Source: Erythrobacteraceae bacterium CFH 75059 (GTDB lineage Bacteria; Pseudomonadota; Alphaproteobacteria; Sphingomonadales; Sphingomonadaceae). From it: a DNA stretch of 64,000 bases. Under the pieces are notes generated by a model. The model was not told where the DNA came from. It did not search any database and was given only the letters and a program-made list of their open reading frames with translations. This document shows, piece after piece, positions 38,052 to 46,390 of this stretch. Positions within the stretch are counted from its first letter, which is position 1. Every line of letters starts with the position of its first letter. Position numbers and translations under genes: made by a program. The stretch is from positions 62,001 to 126,000 of the forward strand of contig SJSR01000002.1 of the NCBI GenBank assembly GCA_004331795.1, in the 5' to 3' direction.

Positions 38052-39461
38052 ATGCTGACCCGCCTGCAATCCACCGCCTTGGTGCTGCGCGCCGAGCTGG
38101 ACAGACGATCAGTCCTGATGGCCGCCGGAGGCTGGGTCATCGCCGCCTTCATCGTCGGACAGATCCTGCGGCTCGGCACGAGCATCGGCCTTGCGGCTCT
38201 GCTGGCACCGGAACTGCTCGGCCTGATGGCGTTGATCAACACGGTGCAGACAGGCGGCGAACTGCTCAGCGACATCGGCATCGGGCAAAGCATCGTCCAG
38301 CACAAGGATGGCGATAAGTCCCGCTTCTACCGGACTGCCTGGACCTTGCAGGTCGTCCGCGGGCTGGTGCTGTTCGCGGCGATGGTCGCTGCGAGTGTGC
38401 CGATTGCGCATCTGTATGACGAACCGCTGCTGCTCTCGCTGCTGCCTGTTTCGGCACTGGTCTTTGTCATCAGCGGCTTCATCTCACCGGCGCGCTTTCT
38501 TTTGCAAAGAGACATTCGAACTCGTCGACTTGCCATCTTCGGCATCGTTCAGGGGACCTTTTCCGCCGCGGTCCACCTTTTTCTGGCATGGTACCTGCAG
38601 TCAATCTGGGCACTTGTCTACGCGCTGCTCATCAGTGCCTCTTTCGTCGCCATTTCGTCGTTCTTCATGATGGACTGGCGTATTCATCGCTTCACGTGGG
38701 ATCGGGGAGCGGTGAGAGCGATCTTCGGCTTCGGCAAATGGGTTTTCCTCTCGACGCTGATTTTTTTCCTCGCGGCCAATTTCGATCGTCTTTACGTGGC
38801 GCAGGCGGCCTCGTTTGCCGCGCTCGGCGTGTACGGCATCGCACGCACCTTTGCCGACACCGCCACGGCACTCACGCAGCATCTGGCCTCCCAGGTGCTG
38901 TTCCCCAAGGTGGCGACGAGCCCCTTGCGCGGCGTGGCGTTGCGCGAGGCGGTTCGCCCGGTGCGCCGGGCGATTGTGGTGATCATCGCCGTCGGCATGG
39001 CGTGCGGCCTTGCCGTGGCCGACCGTTTCATCACCCTTGCCTATGATGCGCGGTATGCGGCGGCCGGCTTCTACCTGTCCGTGCTGTTGACCGGAGGCTG
39101 GTTCGCCATGCTGGCAACCTTTGCGGACAATATGCTGATGGGCATTGGCAAACCTGCCAACATGGCCATAGGGAACGGCGCGAAGCTGCTGGCGCTCGTC
39201 ACGCTCGTGCCGCTGGTGCTGCCGCTTTACGGCATGGCGGCGGCGGTGGTCGTCTTCTCGGCGGTGGAGATGCTGCGCTACGCCGTGCTGACCGCCCGGG
39301 CAGGTGCACACGGCCTGTCGTTCTGGCGTCAGGACGCCGAAGCCACTGCGCTGTTCGTGGGGCTGGCCCTTGTTCTAAGGGAACTGACCGGGCTGGCTGG
39401 TCTCACTAGCGGTGTTGCAGGGTGGGTGGACCTGACCCACTCGGCACTGCCTTTCGTGTAG
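38052..39461 (+). CDS. Lipopolysaccharide/oligosaccharide flippase (Wzx-type)
   Basis: A ~469-residue MOP-superfamily flippase with 12-14 membrane segments. Start-proximal GGWVIAAFIVGQILRLGTSI and GLMALINTVQTGGELLSDIG, then QSIVQHKDGDK, mark the polysaccharide transporter (PST) family that translocates lipid-linked repeat units. ATG 38052 was preferred, 13 bp after the wzy-like stop, though no good ribosome site is seen; an ATG at 37977 would overlap wzy. The central part (about 38400-38800) is visibly less GC-rich than its surroundings, a hint of separate ancestry common for such genes. Confidence 0.86.
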   Translation: MLTRLQSTALVLRAELDRRSVLMAAGGWVIAAFIVGQILRLGTSIGLAALLAPELLGLMALINTVQTGGELLSDIGIGQSIVQHKDGDKSRFYRTAWTLQVVRGLVLFAAMVAASVPIAHLYDEPLLLSLLPVSALVFVISGFISPARFLLQRDIRTRRLAIFGIVQGTFSAAVHLFLAWYLQSIWALVYALLISASFVAISSFFMMDWRIHRFTWDRGAVRAIFGFGKWVFLSTLIFFLAANFDRLYVAQAASFAALGVYGIARTFADTATALTQHLASQVLFPKVATSPLRGVALREAVRPVRRAIVVIIAVGMACGLAVADRFITLAYDARYAAAGFYLSVLLTGGWFAMLATFADNMLMGIGKPANMAIGNGAKLLALVTLVPLVLPLYGMAAAVVVFSAVEMLRYAVLTARAGAHGLSFWRQDAEATALFVGLALVLRELTGLAGLTSGVAGWVDLTHSALPFV

Positions 39462-39519
39462 GGATGAGCTTTCGTAGGCGGATGGCAAGAGAAGAAGATC
39501 GCGTCACGGATCCTCTCTT

Positions 39520-39684
39520 GTGGAGGCGAGACATTTCGAATCATCGGAGAACCGCATCGAACTGGTCGCGCGGCCGGAGTTCGCGGCGGAGATGGGGCGC
39601 CGGGGCAGGGAGCGAGTCGGCCGGGAGTTCGTGGTCGATCGGGCGGTGGAGCCGCTGCTCGCCGCCTTCAGGGCCACCTCCTGA
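39520..39684 (+). pseudogene. Remnant of a glycosyltransferase (C-terminal fragment)
   Basis: Between the flippase and the convergent kinase gene, one frame reads about 54 codons ending at a TGA at 39682-39684. Its last ~40 residues, ELVARPEFAAEMGRRGRERV followed by GREFVVDRAVEPLLAAFRA, are exactly what ends many GT4 glycosyltransferases (the 'MGxxGRxRVxxxF' tail). No glycosyltransferase N-terminal or nucleotide-sugar domain precedes it: upstream DNA belongs to the flippase gene and its tail. I read it as what is left of a deleted glycosyltransferase of this locus. A GTG at 39520 could start a short peptide but has no ribosome site. Confidence 0.68.
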
Positions 39685-39726
39685 ACAGCTCAGCTCCTGC
39701 GGGGAGAGCGGACGATCCGCCGACGC

Positions 39727-40617
39727 TCAGCGATCGTAATATTTGCTGTACTGCGCGCCGGAGCCGTAACCGTACGTGTCGAGCACCCCGCCCTTGTACC
39801 GGTTGAGAACGGTGCCCAGCGGAGTGGCGGGCTTGAGCAGGTCCATTGCGTCGCGCACCTGCCGGGCCGTCGTCTTCCCGCTTTCGACCACCAGCATGTA
39901 GCCGTCGAGCGCCTCCACCAGCAGCATCGCATCGTCGTTCGCGAACACGGGCGGGAGGTCGACCAGCACGATCGCCTCGCGCGAGATGGCACGCATCCAG
40001 CGCATGAGATTTTCGAAAGCGCTTCCGGTGAGAAGCTGGGAGGAGTCGCCCTTGGTCACGCGGGTGGGCATCACGACGAGCGGCAAGCCTTCGATCTGGA
40101 CGCACAGCTTGGCCGGGTCACCCCGGCCGCTGGCGAGCAGATCGTCGATCCCGTGCTCCACCGGCAGGCCAAGCGCCTCGGCAACGCTGCCCCGCCTCAG
40201 GTCGAGATCCGCCAGGACGACGGGCACGTCCTTCAGCCGCGCGAGCGCCGCCGCAAGGTTCACCGCCATCATCGACTTGCCCGCCGAGGGCGCGGGAGAG
40301 GTGATGCCGACCATTCGCATCTTTTGCAGGTCAAGCTGCTTGGCGAACCGGGTGCGCATCAGGGTGAAGGGACGCGCGCGCATGTCGCGCCCGTCGAACG
40401 CGACGATGTGGTTGGCCTCGAGCACAGCCGGATCGGGGGTGAAGGAGGGCACGTCGGCAAGATTGAGCAGCCGCTCATCCGCCTCGGCCGGTCGAGGGGT
40501 TGCCGACGCAAGGGCCGCCGGGCGCGTGCCTGCTCCCGGCAGATCGTCCGCAGGCTCGCCGGCCCGCGAGGAATTCTCGCCGCGCATGCCGCCGTTCACC
40601 GTGTCCATCATGTTCAT
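39727..40617 (-). CDS. CpsD/CapB-type ATPase (BY-kinase-like)
   Basis: A 296-residue soluble ATPase of the bacterial tyrosine-kinase/ParA-like group. Walker A is SPAPSAGKSMMAVNLAA (residues ~107-123), Walker A' is VVLADLDLRRGSVAEALG, and Walker B is IVLVDLPPVF. The end, YGYGSGAQYSKYYDR, has five tyrosines, the classic autophosphorylation cluster of BY-kinases. It partners the Wzz/GumC-like protein encoded just upstream; their genes overlap ATGA. Together they would control chain length and export of the polysaccharide. The first ~55 residues are low-complexity. Confidence 0.88.
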   Translation of the reverse strand: MNMMDTVNGGMRGENSSRAGEPADDLPGAGTRPAALASATPRPAEADERLLNLADVPSFTPDPAVLEANHIVAFDGRDMRARPFTLMRTRFAKQLDLQKMRMVGITSPAPSAGKSMMAVNLAAALARLKDVPVVLADLDLRRGSVAEALGLPVEHGIDDLLASGRGDPAKLCVQIEGLPLVVMPTRVTKGDSSQLLTGSAFENLMRWMRAISREAIVLVDLPPVFANDDAMLLVEALDGYMLVVESGKTTARQVRDAMDLLKPATPLGTVLNRYKGGVLDTYGYGSGAQYSKYYDR

Positions 40618-42077
40618 GCTTTCGCCGCCGATCGACGCAAGGGGAAGGGGAGGCGCAGACCGCGCCGCCGGCCCGCCGGCCGCGAGAGCGCCGGGATGAC
40701 CGCCAGAGGCCCTTCGCCGGTCACTGCAGCCAGGCTGTCAGGGTCGCGGATAGGGCGGAAGATCATCTCGACCGCCAGGGCAAGAACGATGCCGAGCGCC
40801 AGTCCGCCGCCAAGGCTGAGACCCAGAAGCAGCCAGCGGTTGGGCCAGACCGGCTCGTCCGGCACCACCGGTGGCTCTACGACCGACAGCCGTTCGGCAA
40901 TCTGCTCGTCCTCGGCCTTCACACCGGCGCGGGCGAGCGTCAGGCGTTGCTGAACGTCCTGATACTGTGTGTTCAGGCCGGAAAGCTCCTGCTGGATATT
41001 GGCGAGCTGTTGCTGCACGAGCGGCGCGCGCGACTGCGACGCGATCTGGGAACCGATGGTGTCGCGCTCGCGCGCCTGCGCCGCGCGCAAGGCTGCGATC
41101 TGGGCGTTGTTGAAGGCGATCTGCTGATCGAAGTTCTGCGTCGGCATGGCGCGCTGGTTCTGCGCCGCGAGCTGCCTCGCCTGCGCCAGCTGCTGCTTGG
41201 CAATCGCGACGTCGGGATGGTTCTCGGTGTAGATGGCGCGAAGGCTGGCCAGCCGCGCTTCGGCGGCCACCACGTTGGGGTCGCTGGTGTCGACGTTCTG
41301 CAAGGCCTGACGCTGGCTCGCCAGAGCGACATTCTCGCGCTGCAGCTGTGCGATCTGGAACTCGTAATTGCCTCCGCCGCCGGTCACGATCGGTGACGTT
41401 GCGCCGGCAAGAACGCCGCCATAGCGCGCGGTGATGGCGTTCTGCTCGCCCTGAAGCTGGGCGATGCGGGCCTCGAGGTCGGCGGCCTGATCGGTGAGGA
41501 ACTGCACGGTGTTGGTCGCCTGCTCGACATTGCCGCTGGCGTCGAGCTCGAGGATGCGGTCCATCAGATCCTGCGTGACCGCCTGCGTCGCCCGTGGTTC
41601 GGTGTACTGGTAGGCGAGGCGGAAGGCGATGGTCCGGCTGTCGTTCTGCCGGTCGGCGACCTGCACCTCCGTGGGCTGCAGCGTGATCGCCTCGCGCATC
41701 CGGGTGATGGTGGACGACAGGGGTTCGGACCGGCGTTCGTCGGGGTAGAGGTTGTGCCGTTCAATGAGGCTGATGAGGTTGGGGCGGCTGATCACCTCGG
41801 CCTGAATGCGGGCGATGCGCCGGTCCACCACTTCCCCGCTCATCTGCGAGAGCGCATTGTCCTGGATCTGCGGCGACTGCACCACCATCAGCGCCGAGGA
41901 CTCGTAGAGTGGCCGGATGAAGACGAGCGTGGCGACCGCCGCCACAAGCCCGAGCAGGATGGGGACGATCAGCCACCACTTGCGATCCGCCAGGATCATC
42001 GGCAGCTGCGAGACGAGCGCGCCGATCCCCGGTCCGCGGGGTTCGTCGAAGATGACCTCATCCATTGCCGCTGTCAC
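40614..42077 (-). CDS. Chain-length determinant / polysaccharide co-polymerase (Wzz/GumC-like)
   Basis: A 487-residue inner-membrane protein with one membrane helix near residues 35-55 (KWWLIVPILLGLVAAVATLV) and a second near 420-445, enclosing a long periplasmic coiled-coil rich in Q, A and R (residues ~200-400, for example NAQIAALRAAQARERDTIGS). The N-terminal Wzz domain and C-terminal GNVR-like region fit exopolysaccharide PCP-2 proteins. It has no ATPase domain; the kinase is separate (next gene, ATGA overlap). GTG start at 42077 overlaps the stop of the barrel gene by 4 bp; ATG at 42065 is possible. Confidence 0.9.
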   Translation of the reverse strand: MTAAMDEVIFDEPRGPGIGALVSQLPMILADRKWWLIVPILLGLVAAVATLVFIRPLYESSALMVVQSPQIQDNALSQMSGEVVDRRIARIQAEVISRPNLISLIERHNLYPDERRSEPLSSTITRMREAITLQPTEVQVADRQNDSRTIAFRLAYQYTEPRATQAVTQDLMDRILELDASGNVEQATNTVQFLTDQAADLEARIAQLQGEQNAITARYGGVLAGATSPIVTGGGGNYEFQIAQLQRENVALASQRQALQNVDTSDPNVVAAEARLASLRAIYTENHPDVAIAKQQLAQARQLAAQNQRAMPTQNFDQQIAFNNAQIAALRAAQARERDTIGSQIASQSRAPLVQQQLANIQQELSGLNTQYQDVQQRLTLARAGVKAEDEQIAERLSVVEPPVVPDEPVWPNRWLLLGLSLGGGLALGIVLALAVEMIFRPIRDPDSLAAVTGEGPLAVIPALSRPAGRRRGLRLPFPLRRSAAKA

Positions 42078-43321
42078 CGCTGTCTTCCAAAAATGTAGGT
42101 CACGCCGACTAGGGCGCGCACATTCGCATCGCGATCCGGAAACAGTTCGGACCAGATCCGGGTATAGGAGGCATTAGCAAAGCCGACTAAACGATTGGTG
42201 AAGGCCCGCCGGAACTCCGCCCCGAAGCCAAGCAGCTCGTCCTTGGCACTGATCGGAAGCTCGCCGAATGCCATCGGCGCCAGCTGCTCGCTGCGCTGGT
42301 AGGAGCCGGTGAAGCCAAGGGAGTCCCGCCGGTTGAGGGTCACGTCGTAGCCCACGTTGACGCCGGTGGTGTTGGTGAAGCCGCCGAAGGTGGTGGGGCG
42401 CGGCTGCTGCTGCGCCGCGATGCACAGGTTCGCGTTGGCCGAGCGCCGGCAGCCGCTCACCGAGAAGGCGAAGGTGGTGCTGTCGATCGTCAGCCCCGGC
42501 CCGGCGTTCACGCGCGAGTAGGCCAGCCCGGCCTGCGCCGACCAGTTGAGGCGTTCGGAGATCTGCTGCTGGATGCCGATCAGGGGCGTCACGCTGAATG
42601 CGTCGCCCGTGGCGCTGTTCAGCAAATCGGAGCGTGACAGGGCAAGATTGCCCTGGAGCGTCGTGCGCTCGTTCAGGGCGCGCCCGTAGCCCAGCACGAG
42701 ATCGGCCACCCGGTAATCGAACCCGAAGTCCCCGGACGTGCGGCTTTCGTTGAATGCCAGCCCGACGGACGCCACGTCGCGCGGCGTCAGCCGCCGCTGC
42801 ACCCCGGCCTCCGCGCCGTAGCGCGTGAAGCGCTGCCGGCTTCCCGGAACCGTGGGGTCGATGAGATCAAAGGTCGGCACGGTTCCCGGCTCGAGGCCGA
42901 TGAGACCCCCGGTTCCGCCGAGGAGAAAGGCGTCCTGAATCGCCGACCGGCTGCTCTGGAAGGTGGCGCCGCCCGTCAGCGTCGTGCGCTCGTCCACGCG
43001 GGTCGAACCGGATGTGCCCAGCAGCACAGAGGCATCCGTGCCGTAGTTCTGGAAGAACTGGCGCAGCCGCAGATTGCCGTAGAACCGGAGCGTGGTGCGC
43101 TCGTCCTCAAGGTAGAGGCTCGGCTCCACCTGGATCTCTGCCGTGGCCGCAACGCCTTCGCCGCTGTCCTCGACAGTGAGGAACGGGTTGTTCTCCACGC
43201 CCAAGGCCCCCGACACGCGCACTTCGGTGCGGGGGTTGGCCAAGGCAGGGGACGGCACCAGCAGCGCCGCCGCGGTTCCGAGCAGAACCGCTCTGGAAAG
43301 CCGCTCGCGAAGGGCGGTCAT
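42074..43321 (-). CDS. Outer-membrane beta-barrel protein of the polysaccharide locus
   Basis: A 415-residue exported protein; signal peptide MTALRERLSRAVLLGTAAAL ending in SPALA. The mature part is a sequence of amphipathic beta strands with acidic/polar turns (for example LRFYGNLRLRQFFQNYGTDA and LGYGRALNERTTLQGNLALS), ending with an outer-membrane type strand (VRALVGVTYIFGRQR). Such barrel proteins stand next to Wza/Wzz genes in sphingomonad and PEP-CTERM loci and may serve as a secretion pore or anchor. The ATG start overlaps the Wza-like stop (ATGA), and the stop overlaps the Wzz-like GTG (GTGA). One CRRSANANLCIAA loop could have a disulphide. Confidence 0.8.
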   Translation of the reverse strand: MTALRERLSRAVLLGTAAALLVPSPALANPRTEVRVSGALGVENNPFLTVEDSGEGVAATAEIQVEPSLYLEDERTTLRFYGNLRLRQFFQNYGTDASVLLGTSGSTRVDERTTLTGGATFQSSRSAIQDAFLLGGTGGLIGLEPGTVPTFDLIDPTVPGSRQRFTRYGAEAGVQRRLTPRDVASVGLAFNESRTSGDFGFDYRVADLVLGYGRALNERTTLQGNLALSRSDLLNSATGDAFSVTPLIGIQQQISERLNWSAQAGLAYSRVNAGPGLTIDSTTFAFSVSGCRRSANANLCIAAQQQPRPTTFGGFTNTTGVNVGYDVTLNRRDSLGFTGSYQRSEQLAPMAFGELPISAKDELLGFGAEFRRAFTNRLVGFANASYTRIWSELFPDRDANVRALVGVTYIFGRQR

Positions 43322-43941
43322 GGGATGATCACCGTGTCGCCGCTCTCGATGCGGACGAGGTTGGCGCGCTGCACGTCGGCGGCGCTGGCGCCGCTGCGGA
43401 AGAGCGGGGCCATCCGCACCCTCAGCGTGCGCACGCCGTCGCCGGCCTTGCGGATCACCACGACGTTGTCGAGGTCGGCGAACTCGTTCGGACCGCCGGC
43501 AAGGCTGAGCGCCTCGAGGACGTTGACATACCGACCCGGCGCGAAGCTTCCCGGTGAACGCACGCGCCCCATCACCGAGAACTGCATTCCGGTGGGGGCG
43601 ACGGACACCGTGACCTGCGGCACTTCGCCCCGGTACTGGCTCTGCAGCCCGCGGCGGATCTGCGCCTCGAGTTCCTGCGGCAGCAGACCCTGCGCCCGCA
43701 GCTGGCCCACCAGCGGGAACGCCACCGTCCCGTCCGGAAGCACGTTCACCGTGCGCTGGAGCCGCTCCTCGCCCCACACATAGATTTCCAGCGTGTCGCC
43801 GGAATTGATGCGGTATGCGGACACCTGCGCCACTTCAGCCGGAGCGGCGGCATCCTGCGCAGCCGCAGCGGCGGCGGGCGCGATCCAAAGGAACGTGCCG
43901 ATTGCGGCCGTGTACAGGATTTGGTCAAGCTTGAGGCGCAT
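43318..43941 (-). CDS. Polysaccharide export protein (Wza-like)
   Basis: A 207-residue periplasmic/outer-membrane exporter with an N-terminal signal sequence (IGTFLWIAPAAAAAAQ). The Poly_export domain is clear: YRINSGDTLEIYVWGEERLQ (about residues 43-62), VLPDGTVAFPLVGQLRAQGL, then a SLBB-type region FSVMGRVRSPGSFAPGRYVN and VLEALSLAGGPNEFADLDNV. No lipobox cysteine is seen, unlike Escherichia coli Wza, and it is shorter than the lipoprotein forms. It leads a four-gene operon coupled by 4-bp overlaps. The divergent TPR lipoprotein gene starts 62 bp away, so the shared gap holds both promoters. Confidence 0.9.
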   Translation of the reverse strand: MRLKLDQILYTAAIGTFLWIAPAAAAAAQDAAAPAEVAQVSAYRINSGDTLEIYVWGEERLQRTVNVLPDGTVAFPLVGQLRAQGLLPQELEAQIRRGLQSQYRGEVPQVTVSVAPTGMQFSVMGRVRSPGSFAPGRYVNVLEALSLAGGPNEFADLDNVVVIRKAGDGVRTLRVRMAPLFRSGASAADVQRANLVRIESGDTVIIP

Positions 43942-44003
43942 GGTGAAGCAAGTATCCCTTGAGTGGACTTGTGGTGTGTGCCGACAGGCTAGTAAGGCAA
44001 TTC

Positions 44004-45611
44004 ATGACTTCAATCCAACCGTTTTGCCGTGTTTCAAATCCGGGCACCGGACGCCTGACTGCGCTCGCCGCAGCAGCGCTGCTTCTGCTCGCCTGCTCAA
44101 GCAGCGCGGAAAAGGCATCCGAGGCTGGCGCGGTCGCTGAATACCACCTGCGGAGCGGCAATGTCGAGGAGGCGCGCCGGGCGATTCGCGACGCCATCCG
44201 GCACAAGGATGACATCGCGCAGCTGCATCTGCTGCGCGGCCAGATCGAATTCGCCGCCGGAGACCGCGCCGCGGCGTTCGAGGCCTATTACGATGCGCTT
44301 GCGCTCGATCCGCTCAATCCGGAAGCGCTGCAGGCGGTGGCGCAGCTGGGCGTGACGACGGGCAACATCCGGGAAGCCGAGGCGGCGGCCGACCGGATCC
44401 TCACCCTCGCGCCGGAACAGCCCGACGCACTGCTCGTCAAGGGGCTGGTGGCGCTGGCCCGCCGGCGTCACGACCAGACAATCGCGCTGGCCGAACGCGC
44501 CCTTGCCGCGCGTCCGGGCGACGAGAACGCGCGCATCCTCAAGGCGAGGGCGCTTTACCTCAAGGGCAATCCGGCGGGCGCTCTGGCGGCGCTGGAAGAG
44601 GGGCGGCCGAGCGGTGCACCCATCACCGTGGGCGTCGCGCTGACCCGGCTGGAAATCTTTCGCCAGACAGCGAACACGGCCGGTTTGGACGAGGAATTCA
44701 CGCGCTTGCGCAATCTGCGCCCCAACGATCCGGGTCTGCGGATCGACGAGGCCAATTACCGCTACAAGCGTGGGCAGGCAGCCGAGGCGGTGCGCCTGAT
44801 CGTCGCGCTGCTCACCTCGCCTGAGGAACAGTTCCGCGACGCCGGCGCAACGAGCGCCGAGGCGGCGGCGCGCGTGGTCTCGCTGTGGCAGCAGTATGGC
44901 GACGACGCGGTGACCCCAGCCGACTGGAGCCGGCTCGCCCAGGGCGCGACGCCGGCCGTGCGCGCGATCCTCGCGCGGCACCTCGTCCTGGCAGGCCATG
45001 CCGCGGCGGCGGAGCGGATGAGTGCCGGGCTCGCACGTGACGAGCAGGAGGCGTTTGCCGCCAAGCTGCGGATGCTGAGCGACGATGCGGCCGGTGCCCT
45101 CCGGCTCGCCGGAGGTGTGCTTGCGCGGGACGAGACGCATTGTGACGCGCTCGTCGCTCACAGCCAGGCGTTGCGCGCCCTTGGCCGGGCGGCTGAGGCC
45201 GTTCAGTCCGGCCAGCGCGCGGCGGCCGAATGTCCCGACCGGCCCGACGCCGTGATCGCCGCCGCCGCGGCTTACGATGCGTTCGAGCGCCCGGCGGGTG
45301 CGGAGCGCGTCTTTGCCCAGGGGCTGAGCCGCAATCCGCAGGATCTGCTGCTCGCCCGCAGCTATGCGGAGTGGCTGTTCGCCAACGGGCAGAAGCGGCA
45401 GGCAACGGCAATCCTGCGGCGCTACACCCGGGACACACCGGCCTCGGTGCGCGGATGGCAGCTCTACGCCGACATGTGCCGGCGGACCGGCAGCGGCTGC
45501 GCGGGGGCGGCGGAAGAGGGTGCGGCGCGCGCCCGCCGCATGTACGGCATCGACCTGCCGCCCGGACAGATCCAGCCCAACGGGCTGTTTGGCCGGTTCA
45601 TCGAACGATGA
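44004..45611 (+). CDS. TPR-repeat lipoprotein of the exopolysaccharide locus
   Basis: A ~535-residue lipoprotein; the signal ends TALAAAALLLLACSSS with the lipidated cysteine near residue 31. The remainder is helical, with many tetratricopeptide repeats between ~45 and 230 (for example AFEAYYDALALDPLNPEALQ and LAERALAARPGDENARILKA) and again in the C-terminal half. It resembles the PEP-CTERM-associated TPR protein PrsT, thought to organise exopolysaccharide secretion. The start at 44004 has TAAGG upstream; an ATG 15 codons earlier is less likely. The stop overlaps the WecB-like gene start (ATGA). Confidence 0.85.
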   Translation: MTSIQPFCRVSNPGTGRLTALAAAALLLLACSSSAEKASEAGAVAEYHLRSGNVEEARRAIRDAIRHKDDIAQLHLLRGQIEFAAGDRAAAFEAYYDALALDPLNPEALQAVAQLGVTTGNIREAEAAADRILTLAPEQPDALLVKGLVALARRRHDQTIALAERALAARPGDENARILKARALYLKGNPAGALAALEEGRPSGAPITVGVALTRLEIFRQTANTAGLDEEFTRLRNLRPNDPGLRIDEANYRYKRGQAAEAVRLIVALLTSPEEQFRDAGATSAEAAARVVSLWQQYGDDAVTPADWSRLAQGATPAVRAILARHLVLAGHAAAAERMSAGLARDEQEAFAAKLRMLSDDAAGALRLAGGVLARDETHCDALVAHSQALRALGRAAEAVQSGQRAAAECPDRPDAVIAAAAAYDAFERPAGAERVFAQGLSRNPQDLLLARSYAEWLFANGQKRQATAILRRYTRDTPASVRGWQLYADMCRRTGSGCAGAAEEGAARARRMYGIDLPPGQIQPNGLFGRFIER

Positions 45612-46390
45612 CGCCTCCGCCCGCCCGCGCCCGGACCGAGTTCCTCGGACTGGGCTTCGACCGCATGGATCAGGAGGCGACCCTCGAATGGCTGTTCGAC
45701 ACCTCCCGGAGCGCGCGGTTCGCCTATGTCGTGACCCCGAACGTCGATCACATGGTCAGCCTCAACCGCGATGGCGGCGATCCGCAGGTCCGTGCCGCCT
45801 ATGACGGGGCGGACCTCGTCCTGTGCGACAGCCGCATCCTGCAGCTGCTGGCGCGCTGGTCCGGCATTACCCTGCCGCTGGTGACGGGCAGCGACCTGAC
45901 GATCAGGATCCTCGAGCGCGCCCAGGCACGCGGCAGCACCACCATCGCCGTCGTCGGCGGGGACGCGGCCATGATGGAGCGGCTGGCCACGCTCTTCCCC
46001 GGCATCGGCTGGCACCAGCATCTCCCGCCGATGGGGGTCCGCCGGAACGCCGCGGCGCAGGCGGCCATCGCCGGCTTCGTCGAGGAGACGGGGGCGGATG
46101 TCGTCCTTCTGGCCATCGGCGCGCCCCAGAGCGAGCTGGTGTGCGCGAAGATCGCCGCCCGGGGAAGGGCGCGAGGCGTGGCCTTGTGCATCGGGGCGTC
46201 GCTCGAATTCGCCACGGGCGTCAAGCGCCGCGCTCCCGTCATCCTGCAGCGGCTGAAGCTGGAGTGGCTGCACCGGCTTCTGAGCGAGCCGCGGCGGCTG
46301 TGGCGGCGCTATCTGGTCGAGGGACCGAAGATCCTGCCCTTGTGGTTCAGGTGGAAGGCCCGCCGGGCTCCGGCTCGCGCCGCGTCCTGA
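45608..46390 (+). CDS. WecB/TagA/CpsF family glycosyltransferase
   Basis: A 260-residue glycosyltransferase of GT26. Family hallmarks are VVTPNVDHMVSLNRDG, DLVLCDSRILQLLARWSG, TGSDLTIRILERA, ADVVLLAIGAPQSELV and ASLEFATGVKRRAPVILQRL followed by LEWLHRLLSEPRRLWRRYL. GT26 enzymes add a sugar (such as N-acetylmannosamine-type residues) to a lipid-linked acceptor. It starts with ATG 45608, overlapping the TPR gene's stop by 4 bp; upstream in-frame codons lie in the TPR gene. It is convergent with a GT2 gene and overlaps it by 44 bp. Confidence 0.9.
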   Translation: MTPPPARARTEFLGLGFDRMDQEATLEWLFDTSRSARFAYVVTPNVDHMVSLNRDGGDPQVRAAYDGADLVLCDSRILQLLARWSGITLPLVTGSDLTIRILERAQARGSTTIAVVGGDAAMMERLATLFPGIGWHQHLPPMGVRRNAAAQAAIAGFVEETGADVVLLAIGAPQSELVCAKIAARGRARGVALCIGASLEFATGVKRRAPVILQRLKLEWLHRLLSEPRRLWRRYLVEGPKILPLWFRWKARRAPARAAS

